Shown here piece after piece: positions 10,738 through 21,064 of a DNA stretch of 64,000 bases; position 1 is the first letter of the stretch; each line of letters starts with the position of its first letter. Both the position numbers and the translations under genes were made by a program. This DNA comes from Dendrocalamus latiflorus (taxonomy: Eukaryota > Streptophyta > Magnoliopsida > Poales > Poaceae). Where the stretch lies: NCBI GenBank assembly GCA_017311315.1, contig CM029612.1, positions 25,673,572 through 25,737,571 on the forward strand, in the 5' to 3' direction. A model generated the notes under the pieces. That model made no database searches. It was not told the DNA's origin and worked only from the letters and a program-made list of their open reading frames with translations.

Positions 10738-12898
10738 TTACAACGCACGCCTACACCTAGCCAGCCCGGCGTCGCACCTGTGAATCCTCGGCGCCTTCGG
10801 AGGTCCCACCGCCATTCTCGTCGCGTCGGGGGACCTCGTCCAGAAACCGGCCGAGGCTCCCTTCCCCGTAAGGGACTTCCGGAGCTCGACCTGTGCGGCG
10901 GCCACCCCAGTGTAATCCCAGATCCGCTCGTAGAAGTGCTTTGCGGCGCGACGAACGGCGCGGACGGCGCCAGACATTACTCCAGCCCCGCCGGGCATCT
11001 CCAGCTGGGGGTACTCCAGCCCGGCGATGTGCGTGCAACCACGGTGTCGTAGGAGCGCGCACACCATACACGCCGCCACGTAGACGCAGTGGTCGCCGAA
11101 GTTCGTCGCGGCACCTCGCGCAGCATCGGCGGCATCCTTGATCCAGCGAAGGGTCCGCAACACCTCCTCCGGGCCGAAGGCGTGGTCCGGCACTCCGGTC
11201 ACAAGCCCTTCGAGGTGGCTTTCCAGCGCTTGCATGGCATCCCACGCAACCACGAAGCCTCGCCAAGCGTCCCGTCACGCTCCGCTAGAGTTAAGGCGAG
11301 TTCGCCTTTCTCCTTTTCTAGCGAGGCGACTTGTTGCAGAAGGCCGTCCCGCTCCGCTGCGAACTCCTGCCGCATCACCTCCGCGGCCGACTCCCGCGCT
11401 GGAGCGGCAAGTCCCTCGGCATGCGCCTTCGCCGCGGCGCACTCCGCTTCCAGCTGGCGGATGCGGGCATCCTGCGCGGAACGGACTCCCGTGGCTTCGC
11501 ATAGCCCCTCCTCGGCGACCCGCAGCCTATCTTCGAGCGCCCGTTGCGCATGAACATAGGCCGTTTGTAGGGCCTGCCCCAGCACCAGTGCCTGCAGGGC
11601 AAAACGACTTAGCAAGCTCAGCATGGCCAAGCATCGTCGCATGAGTAGGTACTTACCCTCACCCCCGACACCTCGAAGGCGTCCCCGAGACGCTCCACTC
11701 CGTAGGTATGAAGCGTCTGCTGGCTGACGCTGGCTGCAGCGTCATCCACGATCCCATGCCACGCCCTCAGTGTCTCGGACGGAGGAACGAAGTCCGAGGG
11801 ACTCGGACGCACGACGTTCGCGCCGTCGACGCCACGACCTCCATGTCCTGGCAAAGGCTCATCCGGAATAAGTGACGCTACAGACAGCGACGCAGGTGAG
11901 CGCCGCAAGACGCAACGAAAGCACCAGGGAAGCCAAACCACCTTACCTTCGGTAGCGGAAGGAGGGCTCCGGGGGCCCGCCCACCCGACGGTGGCGCAAG
12001 CGCTCGCAGAAGGCGCGGCCCCGCCAAGAGCAGAAGCCTCCGCGTTAAGGGCCGGCGCTGACCGTTCCTGCACGGCGGACGGCACGGGCTGAAGGGCAGA
12101 GGAAGGATGCGCCGCAGAAACGTCGGCATGCGCATCGGAGTCCCACAAGCTCCCGATACCCGTCGCTACGACGAATCCCCTCGACGTCCGGTGAAGCTCC
12201 GGCCGCAGGCGCGGCCGCTTAGCCGGAGCACGGGGCGGCGACGCCGCTCCAGCAGCCACCACCGGAGCGGCCCCCGCAGCTGCAGCACCCGGAGGCGAAG
12301 CCCCCTCCATGGCAATTTCTGCGGGGGGCAACTCGGCTTCGGCCGCCGCTGCGGGTGAGGACCCAGCTCCGCGCGGCCCCACGGCGGACGTTTCCGGCGT
12401 TATGGCGGCCACGGCTGAGGGCTCCACCTCAGCACCGCCGGTCCCCTCGGATCTCGACGACCGCCACGGGCGACGAGACTTCTCCTCTCCGGCTGCTCGT
12501 GGCGAGCCCGCCGTCCAGGGCACCCGCCGAGGATCCGTCACCCCCGGCGTCTGCGCCATCCAAACCGGAGTCGGTGTACCTCGCCGAATCCCACTCGGCG
12601 TCTGCCGTACCATCGGGAGCGCTAGCAGCGGCACCGGCAGCCGCTACACCAAGCACGGCAGACGCCCCACCACGACCCCTCTTGCGCGACGGCGCCTTCC
12701 TCCTCGTCGCGCCGTCGTCTTGATGCGGTGGGCCCGGCTCAGCACGCTCCGGCACGGCAAGGCCCAGGGCCTCGCACACGCGGTTTATCCGCCCCAGCCC
12801 CGCCTCGGCGGTAGCGGACGCGCACTGCTCGTGCTCCCTGCCGGTGTGCGGCCCCAGGAATATGCGCGCGGCCTGCTCTGCGTCCTCCAAGTGAACCC
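10738..12898 (-). pseudogene. Downstream part of the antisense gene, coiled-coil region
   Basis: This GC-rich minus-strand segment follows the PF04195-like exon. It begins after an acceptor-like ttgcttgtag with VHLEDAEQAARIFLGPHTG, then continues through an Ala/Pro-rich linker (about 12634-11700) with a donor-like aggtaagtacc near 11650. A predicted coiled coil at about 11600-11260 contains RIRQLEAECAAAKAHAEGL and ASLEKEKGELALTLAER. A frame change near 11200-11250 leads to a helical C-terminal part ending at 10738. The layout (N-terminal domain, low-complexity linker, coiled coil) is common to antisense ORFs of large grass Gypsy elements. Exon boundaries are approximate and at least one frame change suggests decay. 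Function is unknown. Confidence 0.5.
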
Positions 12899-12972
12899 CT
12901 ACAAGCAAGGCAGGAGTTGATAACCTATAACGCGTTTCGCGTGAGTATAGGGGAGACACGGTCGAGGCTTAC

Positions 12973-13658
12973 GAAGACCAGAGGGAGCCGGTAGTGCGCA
13001 GACCCATGGCGAGCGGCGACACGCCGTACATCACGTACTCCTCGGCGAGGTCGCGCATGTTAAAGCGGGCGGCCACGCCTACGAGCCGCCGGGCCCTCCG
13101 CCTGTCCTCGTCGTCGAGCGTCCGGCCGGGCAAGGTCTTGAATGCGATCGGCCGGCCCGTGCACTCAAGACCGCTCCCGCTCTCCACACGGTGGTAGAAC
13201 CACCGCTTCATCCAGTGAGACTCCCACTTCCCGCGAGTGGAGTTCGCAGGGAAGAGCTTGCTGCAAGTTGACCGAAGAATAAAGGTGACGCTGCCGAAGC
13301 TCGACAGCGTCCTGTCCTTCCGATCCTTCGGCTGGCACCGTGCCTCGTGCAGGTAGGCGAACAACGAGGCGCTGGGCCAACACACTCCCGAGCGCAAGGC
13401 CCAGCTGTACATCGCGAGCCGGGCCACGGCGTTCGGAGTCAGTTGCGTCAGCTCCAGCCCGAAGGTCCGCAGCACGTCGCCCACGATCGCCGCCGCTGGG
13501 ATGCGGAGCCCCGCGTCGAAAAAGGCAACGAACACAAGCGCCTCTGACCTCTCGGGGCGCGGTTCCACCTCATCGGCGGCGGGCAATCGTACCGCCTGGC
13601 GCTCGGACAGCTTCCCCGCGCGCAGCAGCACTCGGATTGTCTTCTCGGCGGAAGCCAA
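12973..13658 (-). CDS. Antisense ORF with gypsy-associated plant domain (PF04195-like)
   Basis: The minus-strand ORF encodes about 228 residues with the pattern known as 'putative gypsy type transposon' domain (PF04195/Transposase_28). Recognisable parts are FVAFFDAGLRIPAAAIVGDV, LTPNAVARLAMYSWALRS and, near the end, ARRFNMRDLAEEY-like sequence, followed by a donor-like cgtaagc at the exon end. Such ORFs are found antisense to gag-pol in several grass Gypsy elements; their role is not established. The next exon appears to start at 12898, but the phases differ by one base, so either the splice choice or the frame is damaged. The start at 13658 is the first ATG of the open frame and is uncertain. 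The domain assignment is from memory. Confidence 0.65.
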
Positions 13659-14154
13659 CTGGCGGAAGTCCTACCGGCGGAAGTCTAACCACCGGGAATC
13701 CGTCGCCACATTAAAATGGCTACGGCGTCTCAAGGCCAGCACCGCGCCAAGCACACTCCGCCACGTGGACCGCCAGAAGACGAACGTCGCAGCGCGTCCG
13801 CTATCACTTCACGCGGGTGCGTCGACTCAGGGGCCCGCTACGCCTACCTATGCCGACGCAACGCCTCCGACTCGGCCCGGGCAACCCCGATCAACGCCTC
13901 CGACTCGGCCCGGGCAACCCCGATCCCGCCACGACAGGGGGACGGAGCGCGCGGGCGCGCCTACTTCGATTAGGCGCCAGCTCGGGGCGGAGCGCTTGCA
14001 CACCTACCTCAACCACCAATCCAGGCGTCGGGTTCGGCTACGGCCTCAGCCTCGATCAAGTTCGGGAAAGTTCACAGGCCGCAGGGACGGAGGGGGCCAA
14101 AGGACTCGGCAACATGGCTTCGGCCCTGTGAAGCTCTTTACCATGAGAGGCTCC

Positions 14155-14402
14155 TGTTGTAGGGGTGGCCCCCACCTAATCCCAGCAGGCCTGGTAGAAG
14201 GTTATAAGGCCCAGAATAGGCCATGTGTAATGACATAAGTACCCTTGAAGGGGATACTCAGCTGTAAGGGTATAATTGTAAAAGCACTCCCCATGTATAC
14301 ATATATGGAATACAGGCCATGGGGAGGACCCAGGCCAGTACCATCACTTACTCCCAACTCTCCACTACCATCTCTCTCTCTGTTTGGTCTGTAGCCACAA
14401 CA
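14155..14402 (+). repeat. 3' LTR
   Basis: This is the direct repeat of 5584-5833, ending in CCACAACA and followed by the CCTTG target duplication. No strong polypurine tract is seen immediately upstream; the best candidate is the ggacggagggggccaaagg stretch at about 14084-14102. Confidence 0.93.
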
Positions 14403-14973
14403 CCTTGCTTCTTTTTTTCCCTTGGGATCATGAAGAGATTGTTTGGTGGATCGATCTTAATTCTTGTAGGATCCATGGGATGAAATCTTGAATTTTTTTG
14501 TGCTGTCGTTCATGAATTTTTCTTTGATATCTCATAAATGCTTATATGGCTTAGCGGTGTTGTATTTTGGAGGTAGCAAGTTTCTAATTTGTCATATCAA
14601 GGATTATAGGCGAAAGCTATGACCACCATACTTCTACCGTGCAAATGTGAGTTTGTAGTTTATCATAGGGTTCCATATAAGCCATGCTATTCTATGTTGT
14701 CATCGGCATGCTAAGGTGCTGTGGTTCTAAGGTGATTGGTGCTAAGGGATTTGATTATGCAGGATTGTGTGTATCGGAGGGTTGCATATAAGCAATGCTA
14801 TTCTATGTTGTCATCGGCATGCTAAGGTGCTGTGATTCTAAGGTGTTTGGTGCTAACTACTAAGGGATTTGATTATGCAGGATTGTGTGTATCGGCTTTA
14901 CGCTTTTGTGCTGTGCGTTTCCTGCCGAAAGTGTTTCCTGCTATATCAATTTGAGGAAAGTAGGCAGTTGGAT
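14403..14973 (+). repeat. Spacer with a 111-bp tandem duplication
   Basis: The sequence resumes the pre-insertion spacer of the SmG 3' flank. At about 14670-14890 the block gctattctatgttgtcatcg and its surroundings is repeated once at a spacing of 111 bp (14686 and 14797), with a few differences. No gene was recognised. Confidence 0.75.
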
Positions 14974-15535
14974 TAGAGATGGCAATGGGTACCCGATACC
15001 CGAATACCCGACGGGTTTTACCCGATAAAGAGACGGGTATGGAAAATTTTATGTACCCATGGGTACGTTATTGAGCGAAATCCTCTACCCACCGGGTAGG
15101 CGGGTGCGGGTGTGGGTATATACTACCCATACCCGCCTACCCGCGGGTAATGAATACCCGCATTAGACAACTAGACATCCCACTCAAATGTTAATTTTAT
15201 TATCTACTTGTTGTTGATTGTTTATTTGTTTGTCATATGTTGATATGGTCATGTCAAGTATGTTTATGTGATGTACTAATTTTGATCATTAGACGCTTTT
15301 GTGCTTGGCATGTATGATTAATGAATGTCTAAATTGATGATATTCTTATGTGTTGAACCGGGTATGCTTGCGGGTACGGGTTACCCGTCGGGTAGTAATA
15401 CCCGCGCGGGTACGGGTATGAGTAAATTTTCCTACCCGCGTGCGGATACGGGTAACCCGATGGGTAAATTTACACCTAGCGGGTACGGGTATGGAATGGC
15501 AATACCCGATGGGTATTTACCCGTTGCCATCTCTA
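14974..15535 (+). mobile_element. Non-autonomous hAT element, copy 1 (562 bp)
   Basis: The element starts TAGAGATGGCAATGGG and ends TTGCCATCTCTA. A perfect 8-bp target duplication AGTTGGAT flanks it at 14966-14973 and 15536-15543. Terminal inverted repeats are rich in the motif acccgatacccg and its complement. The 8-bp duplication and TAGAGATGGCAA ends are typical of grass hAT elements. It has no transposase. A nearly identical copy of the same length is at 29190-29751. Confidence 0.93.
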
Positions 15536-15543
15536 AGTTGGAT

Positions 15544-16212
15544 TGAGCTTGATAATTTGTTTTCCCTAACAATCATTTTCCTCTCATGTAGCCTCAAACG
15601 AGGAACACTCTTTTGACTCCTTGACTTTGCACTCCTGGTCAACGAATGCGGAGCTTTCTTGCCTAGTTTCATTTGTCTATTGGGAACTTGATCGCTGTGT
15701 CAACGTAGAGATGTATGTTTAATGTAAATTTGCCAGGACTGCAACGCATATGGAATTGTTGCGTCAAAACTGTCTTTTATGAATCCAGAAGAAGGTGAAA
15801 TAATTCGGAAAATTTTGAACTTGTGGCATAGTAATTCTCAAGTATTATCGAGCTGCAGCAGCTAGAGAGCACGGTGCTTCCAGAACTGACGCCCCTGAAA
15901 CCTTCCAGGACACAGGTTTCACCTGGAAAGAGACCTGATGGGTACAGTCTTTCAGCTGATCTCTCTCGAGCAGCACCCGATGAATACCGACTTCACCGGT
16001 GGTTGGAGACGACTTTACCGGAATTGCGATAACCCTATCCTGCCCGGCAACAAACCACAGCTCTCCGCGTCGGACTCGTTTGCTGACCTGGGACCTCCAA
16101 CTTCAGCAAATCCCTGTCCTAGCTGGACTAGACTCCCAGTACATACCTCTCCCGTTCTCAGCTACCACCATTGTCATACCCTCGTGCAAAGCTTGCCCTG
16201 CCAATTCCAACA
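15544..16212 (+). other. Spacer upstream of the PsbX-like ORF
   Basis: No gene was recognised. The right half should include the promoter and 5' UTR of the PsbX-like ORF, but no clear TATA box was identified close to the ATG. Confidence 0.4.
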
Positions 16213-16560
16213 ATGGCGTTCGCCACTGCCTCAGCTGTTGTTGCCACCCCTATCGCCGTGTTGGGCCTTAGGGCATTGACCGCTAGCCGGAACATTCCTT
16301 TCCAACCTAGCCTCGCGAGGATCGATGTCAGGCTCTCCGTTCGGGCGTCAGCTCCCATGAGGGAGAGGGCGATCGCGGGGGGAACCGCCATAGCGATGGC
16401 GGCGATGCTAGCTCTGCCTGACGTCGCCGATGCAGCTTCCCTCTTCACCCCGTCGCGCAAGAACTTCCTCGTCAGCATTGTTGTCGGCAGGGTCGTGCTT
16501 GCGACTCTTGCCGACGCGGTTATCGCTGTCGCCAAGTTCGACCCGATCAAGTGGCGCTAG
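16213..16560 (+). CDS. psbX: Photosystem II PsbX-like precursor, possibly decaying copy
   Basis: The 115-residue ORF has the layout of nuclear-encoded PsbX, a one-helix thylakoid subunit of photosystem II. It shows a Ser/Ala/Arg-rich chloroplast transit peptide (residues 1 to about 50), a hydrophobic lumen-targeting segment ending LALPDVADA before a likely cleavage site, then the mature helix and the C-terminal FDPIKWR in place of the usual FDPVKRT. The start at 16213 (MAFATASAVV) fits the family; an in-frame start at 16171 would add 14 residues. Unusually, the helix carries R and D where the family has small residues (VVGRVVLATLADAV). The frame is intact and intron-free. It may be a retrocopy or duplicate under relaxed selection; a Copia-like element begins 35 bp after the stop. 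Family assignment is from motif recall. Confidence 0.7.
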   Translation: MAFATASAVVATPIAVLGLRALTASRNIPFQPSLARIDVRLSVRASAPMRERAIAGGTAIAMAAMLALPDVADAASLFTPSRKNFLVSIVVGRVVLATLADAVIAVAKFDPIKWR

Positions 16561-16594
16561 TTCGTCGCGTCAATGGGTTGCTGCTGTTGCTGTA

Positions 16595-17179
16595 TGTTGG
16601 AACTAACATTTCGAAGCTGTAGTCGAAGGCGTAGTTGAAGCTGCAATCGAAGACGTAGTTGAAGTTGCAGTTGAAGGCGTGGTCAAAACAGCAGTTGTGA
16701 CTGTGGTCGAAGTGGCCATGGTCGGAGTGGTTGTGGTCGAAAAGTCAGTCGTAGCGATCGTGGTCGAAAGTATTATAGCAGTCATGAGTACTATAGCAGT
16801 CGAGAGTACTGTAGCAGTCAAGTGATTCTATGGTACTCGGAAGAGTACTCCGAAGCTATGGTCAGAGGAGCATAGTCGAAAAGCCGTGGTCGAGGCTGGA
16901 CATCCGAGTAACAGCTAAGTCAATAAATTGAGCAAGTCTTTCAGGTAGTGCGTGGTGTGCGCAACTCATGGAGTCGTGGCCGGTAAAACCGGATTACAGA
17001 ATATCGATTTATATCTTTATAATTAGTATGTTAAGTGAGGGGTGAATAACAGAGAAAAGTGAAAAAAAACGACGCAAGTCATGTTCATGTCAAAAAATAC
17101 TCTACTGTTCATCGCCTTCCCCATGTAGTATGTATCCACGGGCGAATTGAGTGTGTGTTTCCTAGGTGTATTTCTAACA
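16595..17179 (+). repeat. Copia-like LTR1
   Basis: The repeat begins TGTTGGAACTAAC and ends TTTCTAACA. Much of it is an internal minisatellite of gtcgaaggcg and ggtcgaag variants. It is about 108 bp shorter than LTR2 owing to internal losses. Confidence 0.8.
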
Positions 17180-18055
17180 TTTGGTGTCAGAGCTTGGTTT
17201 ATGCCGAAGATCATGCTGAAAAGTATGGAAATCGTCGATGCAGCGGCGTTAGCACCGGCAAGTGCACCGACAAAGGAGAGTTCCGCGATGTCGCTTCACT
17301 ACCCCATGCTCATGAGGAGCAACTACGCAATATGGGTGATGAAGATGAAGGTGCACATGAGAGCCCAAGGCATATGGGATGCCTACGAGCCCGACGACAC
17401 TGATACGCGCAGGGACCAAATGGCATTGGCGGCTATCTACTAAGGTGTCCTCGAGGACACGCTCTTCCTGCTGGCTGAAAAAGAGATAACCAAAGTCGCG
17501 TGGAAGGTGTTGAAGACCATGCACGTGGGAGCTGAGCGTGTGAGGGAAGCCAAGGTGCAGACCCTCAAGTCAGAGTTCGGGGTGCTGCGCATGATGGAAT
17601 CGGAGTCGATCGACGACTTCACCATTCGGTTGACAACAATCATCAACAAAATTCGAGGGCTCGGCGATAAGATGGAGGAGAGCTACGAGGTAAGAAAATT
17701 TCTTCGTGCAGTTCTCGCCAAGTTTCTACCGATAGTCTCCCCGATCGAGTAGTTTAGTGACCTCAAGGCAATGACGATCGAGGAGTTGATCAGCCGCTTG
17801 AAAGCGCAGGAGAAACTATGGGTGTCTTATGTTGTAGGCGCAGGAGAGCAGCACCTGCTATTGACAATGGATGAGTGGGAGGCCCGATCCAAGAAGAGCA
17901 ATGGTTTTGGCAAGAAGAGCACCTTTGACATGGCAAAGGTGCACAGCTAGAATTGCCAAGAGTATGGACATTTTGCAAAGGAATACTACGAGCCAAACAA
18001 GGCAGTGGCTCTTTCTACTGTAGCGGATGTAGATGATGAGCCAACATTGCTCTAA
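17180..18055 (+). pseudogene. Copia-type Gag, copy 1, with stop codons
   Basis: The primer-binding site tttggtgtcagagc (17180-17193) is followed by ATG 17201. The protein has the UBN2-type Copia gag: SNYAIWVMKMKVHMRAQGIW near the start, then ESESIDDFTIRLTTIINKI and MTIEELISRLKA. In-frame stops occur at 17441-17443, near 17750 and near 17948. The last removes the first Cys of the CCHC knuckle that is intact in copy 2. The frame ends at 18053-18055. No protease, integrase or reverse transcriptase follows; 18056-18547 is apparently non-coding. Confidence 0.8.
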
Positions 18056-18547
18056 GCCAACAAGGAGTCTTCATCTTTTTTTTTCCTTCTTGCATGTAGT
18101 TGAGTCCGTGTACGAGTATAAGTGCACGATTGCATTTTTTGATTCGTTTGTGTGTATGGCACAGTAGGAGGGTTACATGTGTCATTTATTTGTTTGAACA
18201 TGTAGGAGGTGTGTTACATACGTGCGCATATTTGGTCATGGTCGTGCATGTAGGTGAGTCAGTGTGTGATGCATGAGAGTGTGTGTGAGTTCTTATAGTT
18301 GTGTCCAATTTCTCATTTGTGTAAGCTCTGATGAAAGTCTCCGTCGCCATCAAGATATGTCACTCGCGAAAGACAATTGAAGCTAAGGAAAAGGTCAAAG
18401 TCATCAGCGAGATGTGTCACCGGCAATGAAGATGTGAAAGACACTATCAAATTGTGTCACTGGTGGTATGGTCAGTAAGAAGAAGGCAAAACTCCTTGGA
18501 GATGCGTCAGGAGATCTGACTTCGTCTTGTGAAGTTTAACAAGTCAA

Positions 18548-18561
18548 GATTAGGGGGAGAT
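18548..18561 (+). promoter_or_regulatory. Polypurine tract before LTR2
   Basis: The sequence attagggggagatt lies directly before the TGTTGG start of LTR2, the usual position and composition of the plus-strand primer in Copia elements. Confidence 0.75.
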
Positions 18562-19254
18562 TGTTGGAACTAATCTTGACTCATGCTAACTGTGTTGAGT
18601 GCGGTCAAAGTTGTAGTCTAAGGCGTGGTCGAAACTGCAGTCGAAGGCGTGGGCGAAGCTGCAGTTGAAGGCATGATTGAAACATCAGTCATGACTGTGG
18701 TCGAAGTGGCCACGGTCAAAGTGGCCATGGTCGAAGTGTCCGTGGTCGGAGTGGCTATGGTCAAAGCGACCGTGGTCGAAGAGTCAGTCATAGCGGCCGC
18801 GGTCGAAAGTACTATAGCAGTCGCCGTGAGTACTGTAGTAGTCGAGAGTACTGTAGCAGCCGTGGGTACTATAGCAGTCAAGGGTACTATAGCAGTCGAG
18901 TGATTCAGTCATACTCGGAAAAGTACTCGGAAGCTGTGGTCGAAGGAGCGTAGTCAAGAAGGCGTGGTCAAGGCTAGGCGTTCGAGTAACGGTTGAGTCA
19001 ATAAGTTGAGCGAGTCTTTCGGGTAGTGCGCATTGTGAGCAAGTCATGGAGTTATGGCCGGTAAAACTGGATCACAGAATATCTATTTATATCTTTGTAA
19101 TTAGTTTGCTAAGTAAGGGGTGAATAATAGAGAAAAGTGGAAAATGACGCAATTCATGTTCACATAAAAAAAATACTCTACTGTTCATCATCTTTCCCAT
19201 GTAGGTGTGTCCACGGGCGAATCAAATGTGTGATTCCTGGGTGTATTTCCAACA
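18562..19254 (+). repeat. Copia-like LTR2 (shared middle LTR)
   Basis: The 693-bp repeat starts TGTTGGAACTAATC and ends TTTCCAACA. It contains a longer version of the gtcgaa/ggtcgaag minisatellite than LTR1. It serves as the 3' LTR of the first unit and the 5' LTR of the second. Confidence 0.8.
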
Positions 19255-20122
19255 TTTGGTATCAAAGCTTGGTTTATGCCCAAGATCATGCCGAAAAGTA
19301 CGGAGATCATCGATGCGGCTGTGTCAGCACCTGCAGGCGCACTGACGAAGGAGAGTTCCGCAGTGTCGCTTCACTACCCCGTGCTCACGAGGAGCAACAA
19401 CGCGACGTGGATGATGAAGATGAAGGTGTACATGAGAGCCCAAGGTGTATGGGACGCCATCGAGCCTGATGACGACGACACCAAATGGCATTGGCAACCA
19501 TCTACGAAAGTGTCCCCGAAGACACGCTCTTCTTGCTGGCTGAAAAAGAGATAGTCAAAACTGTGTGGGAGGCGTTGAAGACCATACATGTGGGAGCCGA
19601 GTGCGTGAGGGAAGCCAAGGTGCGGACCCTCAAGTTAGAGTTCGAGGTGCTGTGCATACAGGATCAGAGTCGATCGACGACTTCACCATCCGGTTGACAA
19701 CAATCGTCAACAAAATCCGAGGGCTCGGTGACAAGATGGAGGAGAGCTACACGGTAAGAAAGTTTCTTCGTGTAATCCCCGCCAAGTTTCTACCGGTAGT
19801 CTCCCCAATCAAGCAGTTTGGTAACCTCAAGGCAATGACGATCGAAGAGTTGATCAGCTGCTTGAAGGCACATGGGGAACAGTGGGTGTCTTATGTTGTA
19901 TGCGCAGGAGACCAGCACCTGCTATCGACAAAGGATGAGTGGGAGGCCTGATCCAAGAAGAGTAACGGTTTTGGCAAGAAGAAGAGCACTTTTGACAAGG
20001 CAAAGATGTGCTGCTACAACTGCCAAGAGTATGGGCATTTTGCAAAGGAATGCCGTGAGCCGAAGAAGGCAGTAGATCTTTTTGCTGCATCAGATGCAGA
20101 TGACGAGCCAACGTTGCTCTAA
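19255..20122 (+). pseudogene. Copia-type Gag, copy 2, frameshifted
   Basis: After the primer-binding site (tttggtatcaaagc) the frame opens at ATG 19276. It matches copy 1 with two frameshifts, near 19487 (about ten bases lost relative to copy 1) and near 19660, and a CGA-to-TGA stop near 19949. The zinc knuckle is intact here: CYNCQEYGHFAKEC fits C-x2-C-x4-H-x4-C. It ends at 20120-20122. Gag would bind element RNA; this copy is inactive. Confidence 0.8.
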
Positions 20123-20424
20123 AGCCAACAAGGAGTCTTCATCTTTTTTTTCTTTTCCTTCTTGCATGTAGTTGAGTCTGTGTACGTGTATGAGTGCACG
20201 ATTGTATTTTTTATTCGTTTGTGTGCATAGCATAGTAGAAGTGTTACGTGTATCATTTATCTATCTGAGCACATAGAAGGTGTGTTACATACGTGCACAT
20301 ATTTGGTCATGGTTGTGCCTGTAGGTGAGTCAGTGTATGATGCATGAGAGTGTGTGTGTTAGTTCTTGTTGTGTCCAAGTTCTTATTTTTGTAAGCTCTA
20401 ATAAGACTCTTCGTCACCATCAAG

Positions 20425-20526
20425 TCGTGTTCGTATCGAAAAAATACTCCACTGTTTATCATCTTTCCCATATAGTGTGTGTCCATGGACGAATCGAGTG
20501 TGTGATTCTTGGATGTATTTCCAACA
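20425..20526 (+). repeat. Truncated 3' end of Copia-like LTR3
   Basis: The stretch matches the last part of LTR1 and LTR2, including aaaatactc, the cgaatcgagtgtgtgattc block and the terminal TTTCCAACA. The junction at about 20424 joins internal sequence (caccatcaag) directly to mid-LTR, marking a deletion. Confidence 0.75.
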
Positions 20527-21060
20527 CTATATGTGTTGTAGGGTTTCTGTATATAAAGCCCAACCTTAATTGTTGTAGCTATGCCTGTAAGGTTTGTGCT
20601 ATGTAGTACGACTCAGATGTCATGAAAATTCATGTACGTTGTTCAAATAATGATCATCTACATCTCATATGTTCTAAACTTGGAAGCGTACGTGAGTCTT
20701 TTGGGTCGTAATATTTTTCCCATTGCCATATGTTTCGTCAACATAACCCGGATAAATTACTCGTTTAGTAGAACAAGGACTGGATCTGTCCGAACAATAT
20801 GATATAATTGCTTTTAAATCAAGATTAGAGAGACTCTTTGCGAATCGTAAGCATTTGATCACAAAACGTCATTTGGTAATATTAGTACCACATATGTTTA
20901 TTTGCCTTCGCAGGAAACATCCATGCGAGTGGGAAGTTGCATTAATGGGTTTGGTTTTCTCATGCATCGACGTAGACAGCATAGGAAATATCCACTCTAG
21001 GATCGAAAATGATAGCACAGTAACAATATGCGTACATTGTACATACTAACTATAACAACA
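20527..21060. other. Spacer, possibly the original PsbX-like 3' flank
   Basis: If the Copia composite is removed, this sequence follows the PsbX-like stop codon by about 35 bases and would be its original 3' UTR and downstream DNA. No other feature was recognised. Confidence 0.4.
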
Positions 21061-21064
21061 TGCG

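Larger units (their letters stand above)
5584..14402 (+). mobile_element. Complete non-autonomous LTR retrotransposon with antisense gene
   Basis: Two LTRs of 250 and 248 bp (5584-5833 and 14155-14402) start TGTTGTAGGGG and end GCCACAACA. They are flanked by identical 5-bp target duplications CCTTG at 5579-5583 and 14403-14407. The visible LTR differences are few, mainly a CT-repeat length change and scattered substitutions, which suggests a fairly recent insertion. The internal region has a primer-binding-like site, decayed gag and protease, about 1.6 kb of tandem repeats and, on the opposite strand, a gene with a gypsy-associated plant domain. No reverse transcriptase, RNase H or integrase could be found, so movement would need proteins from a partner element. 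The gag and protease type point to the Gypsy lineage. Boundaries are secure. Confidence 0.93.
16595..20526 (+). mobile_element. Copia-like LTR-gag-LTR-gag-LTR composite
   Basis: Three related LTRs alternate with two gag regions: LTR1 16595-17179, gag1, LTR2 18562-19254, gag2, and a 3' remnant of LTR3 at 20425-20526. LTRs start TGTTGGAAC and end AACA. The outer flanks show ctgta (16590-16594) and ctata (20527-20531), a plausible 5-bp target duplication with one mismatch, so the composite probably entered as one element and then gained a copy by unequal exchange. Both internal regions keep a tRNA-Met-type primer-binding site and encode only Gag; no pol domain was found. A deletion in the second unit removed its 3' internal part and most of LTR3. 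Confidence 0.8.

Noticed and set aside
16603..16821. Thr/Ser-rich ORF in LTR1, with a similar one at 18618-18881 in LTR2
   Set aside because: Both come from the gtcgaa minisatellite inside the LTRs and have matching shadow ORFs on the other strand.
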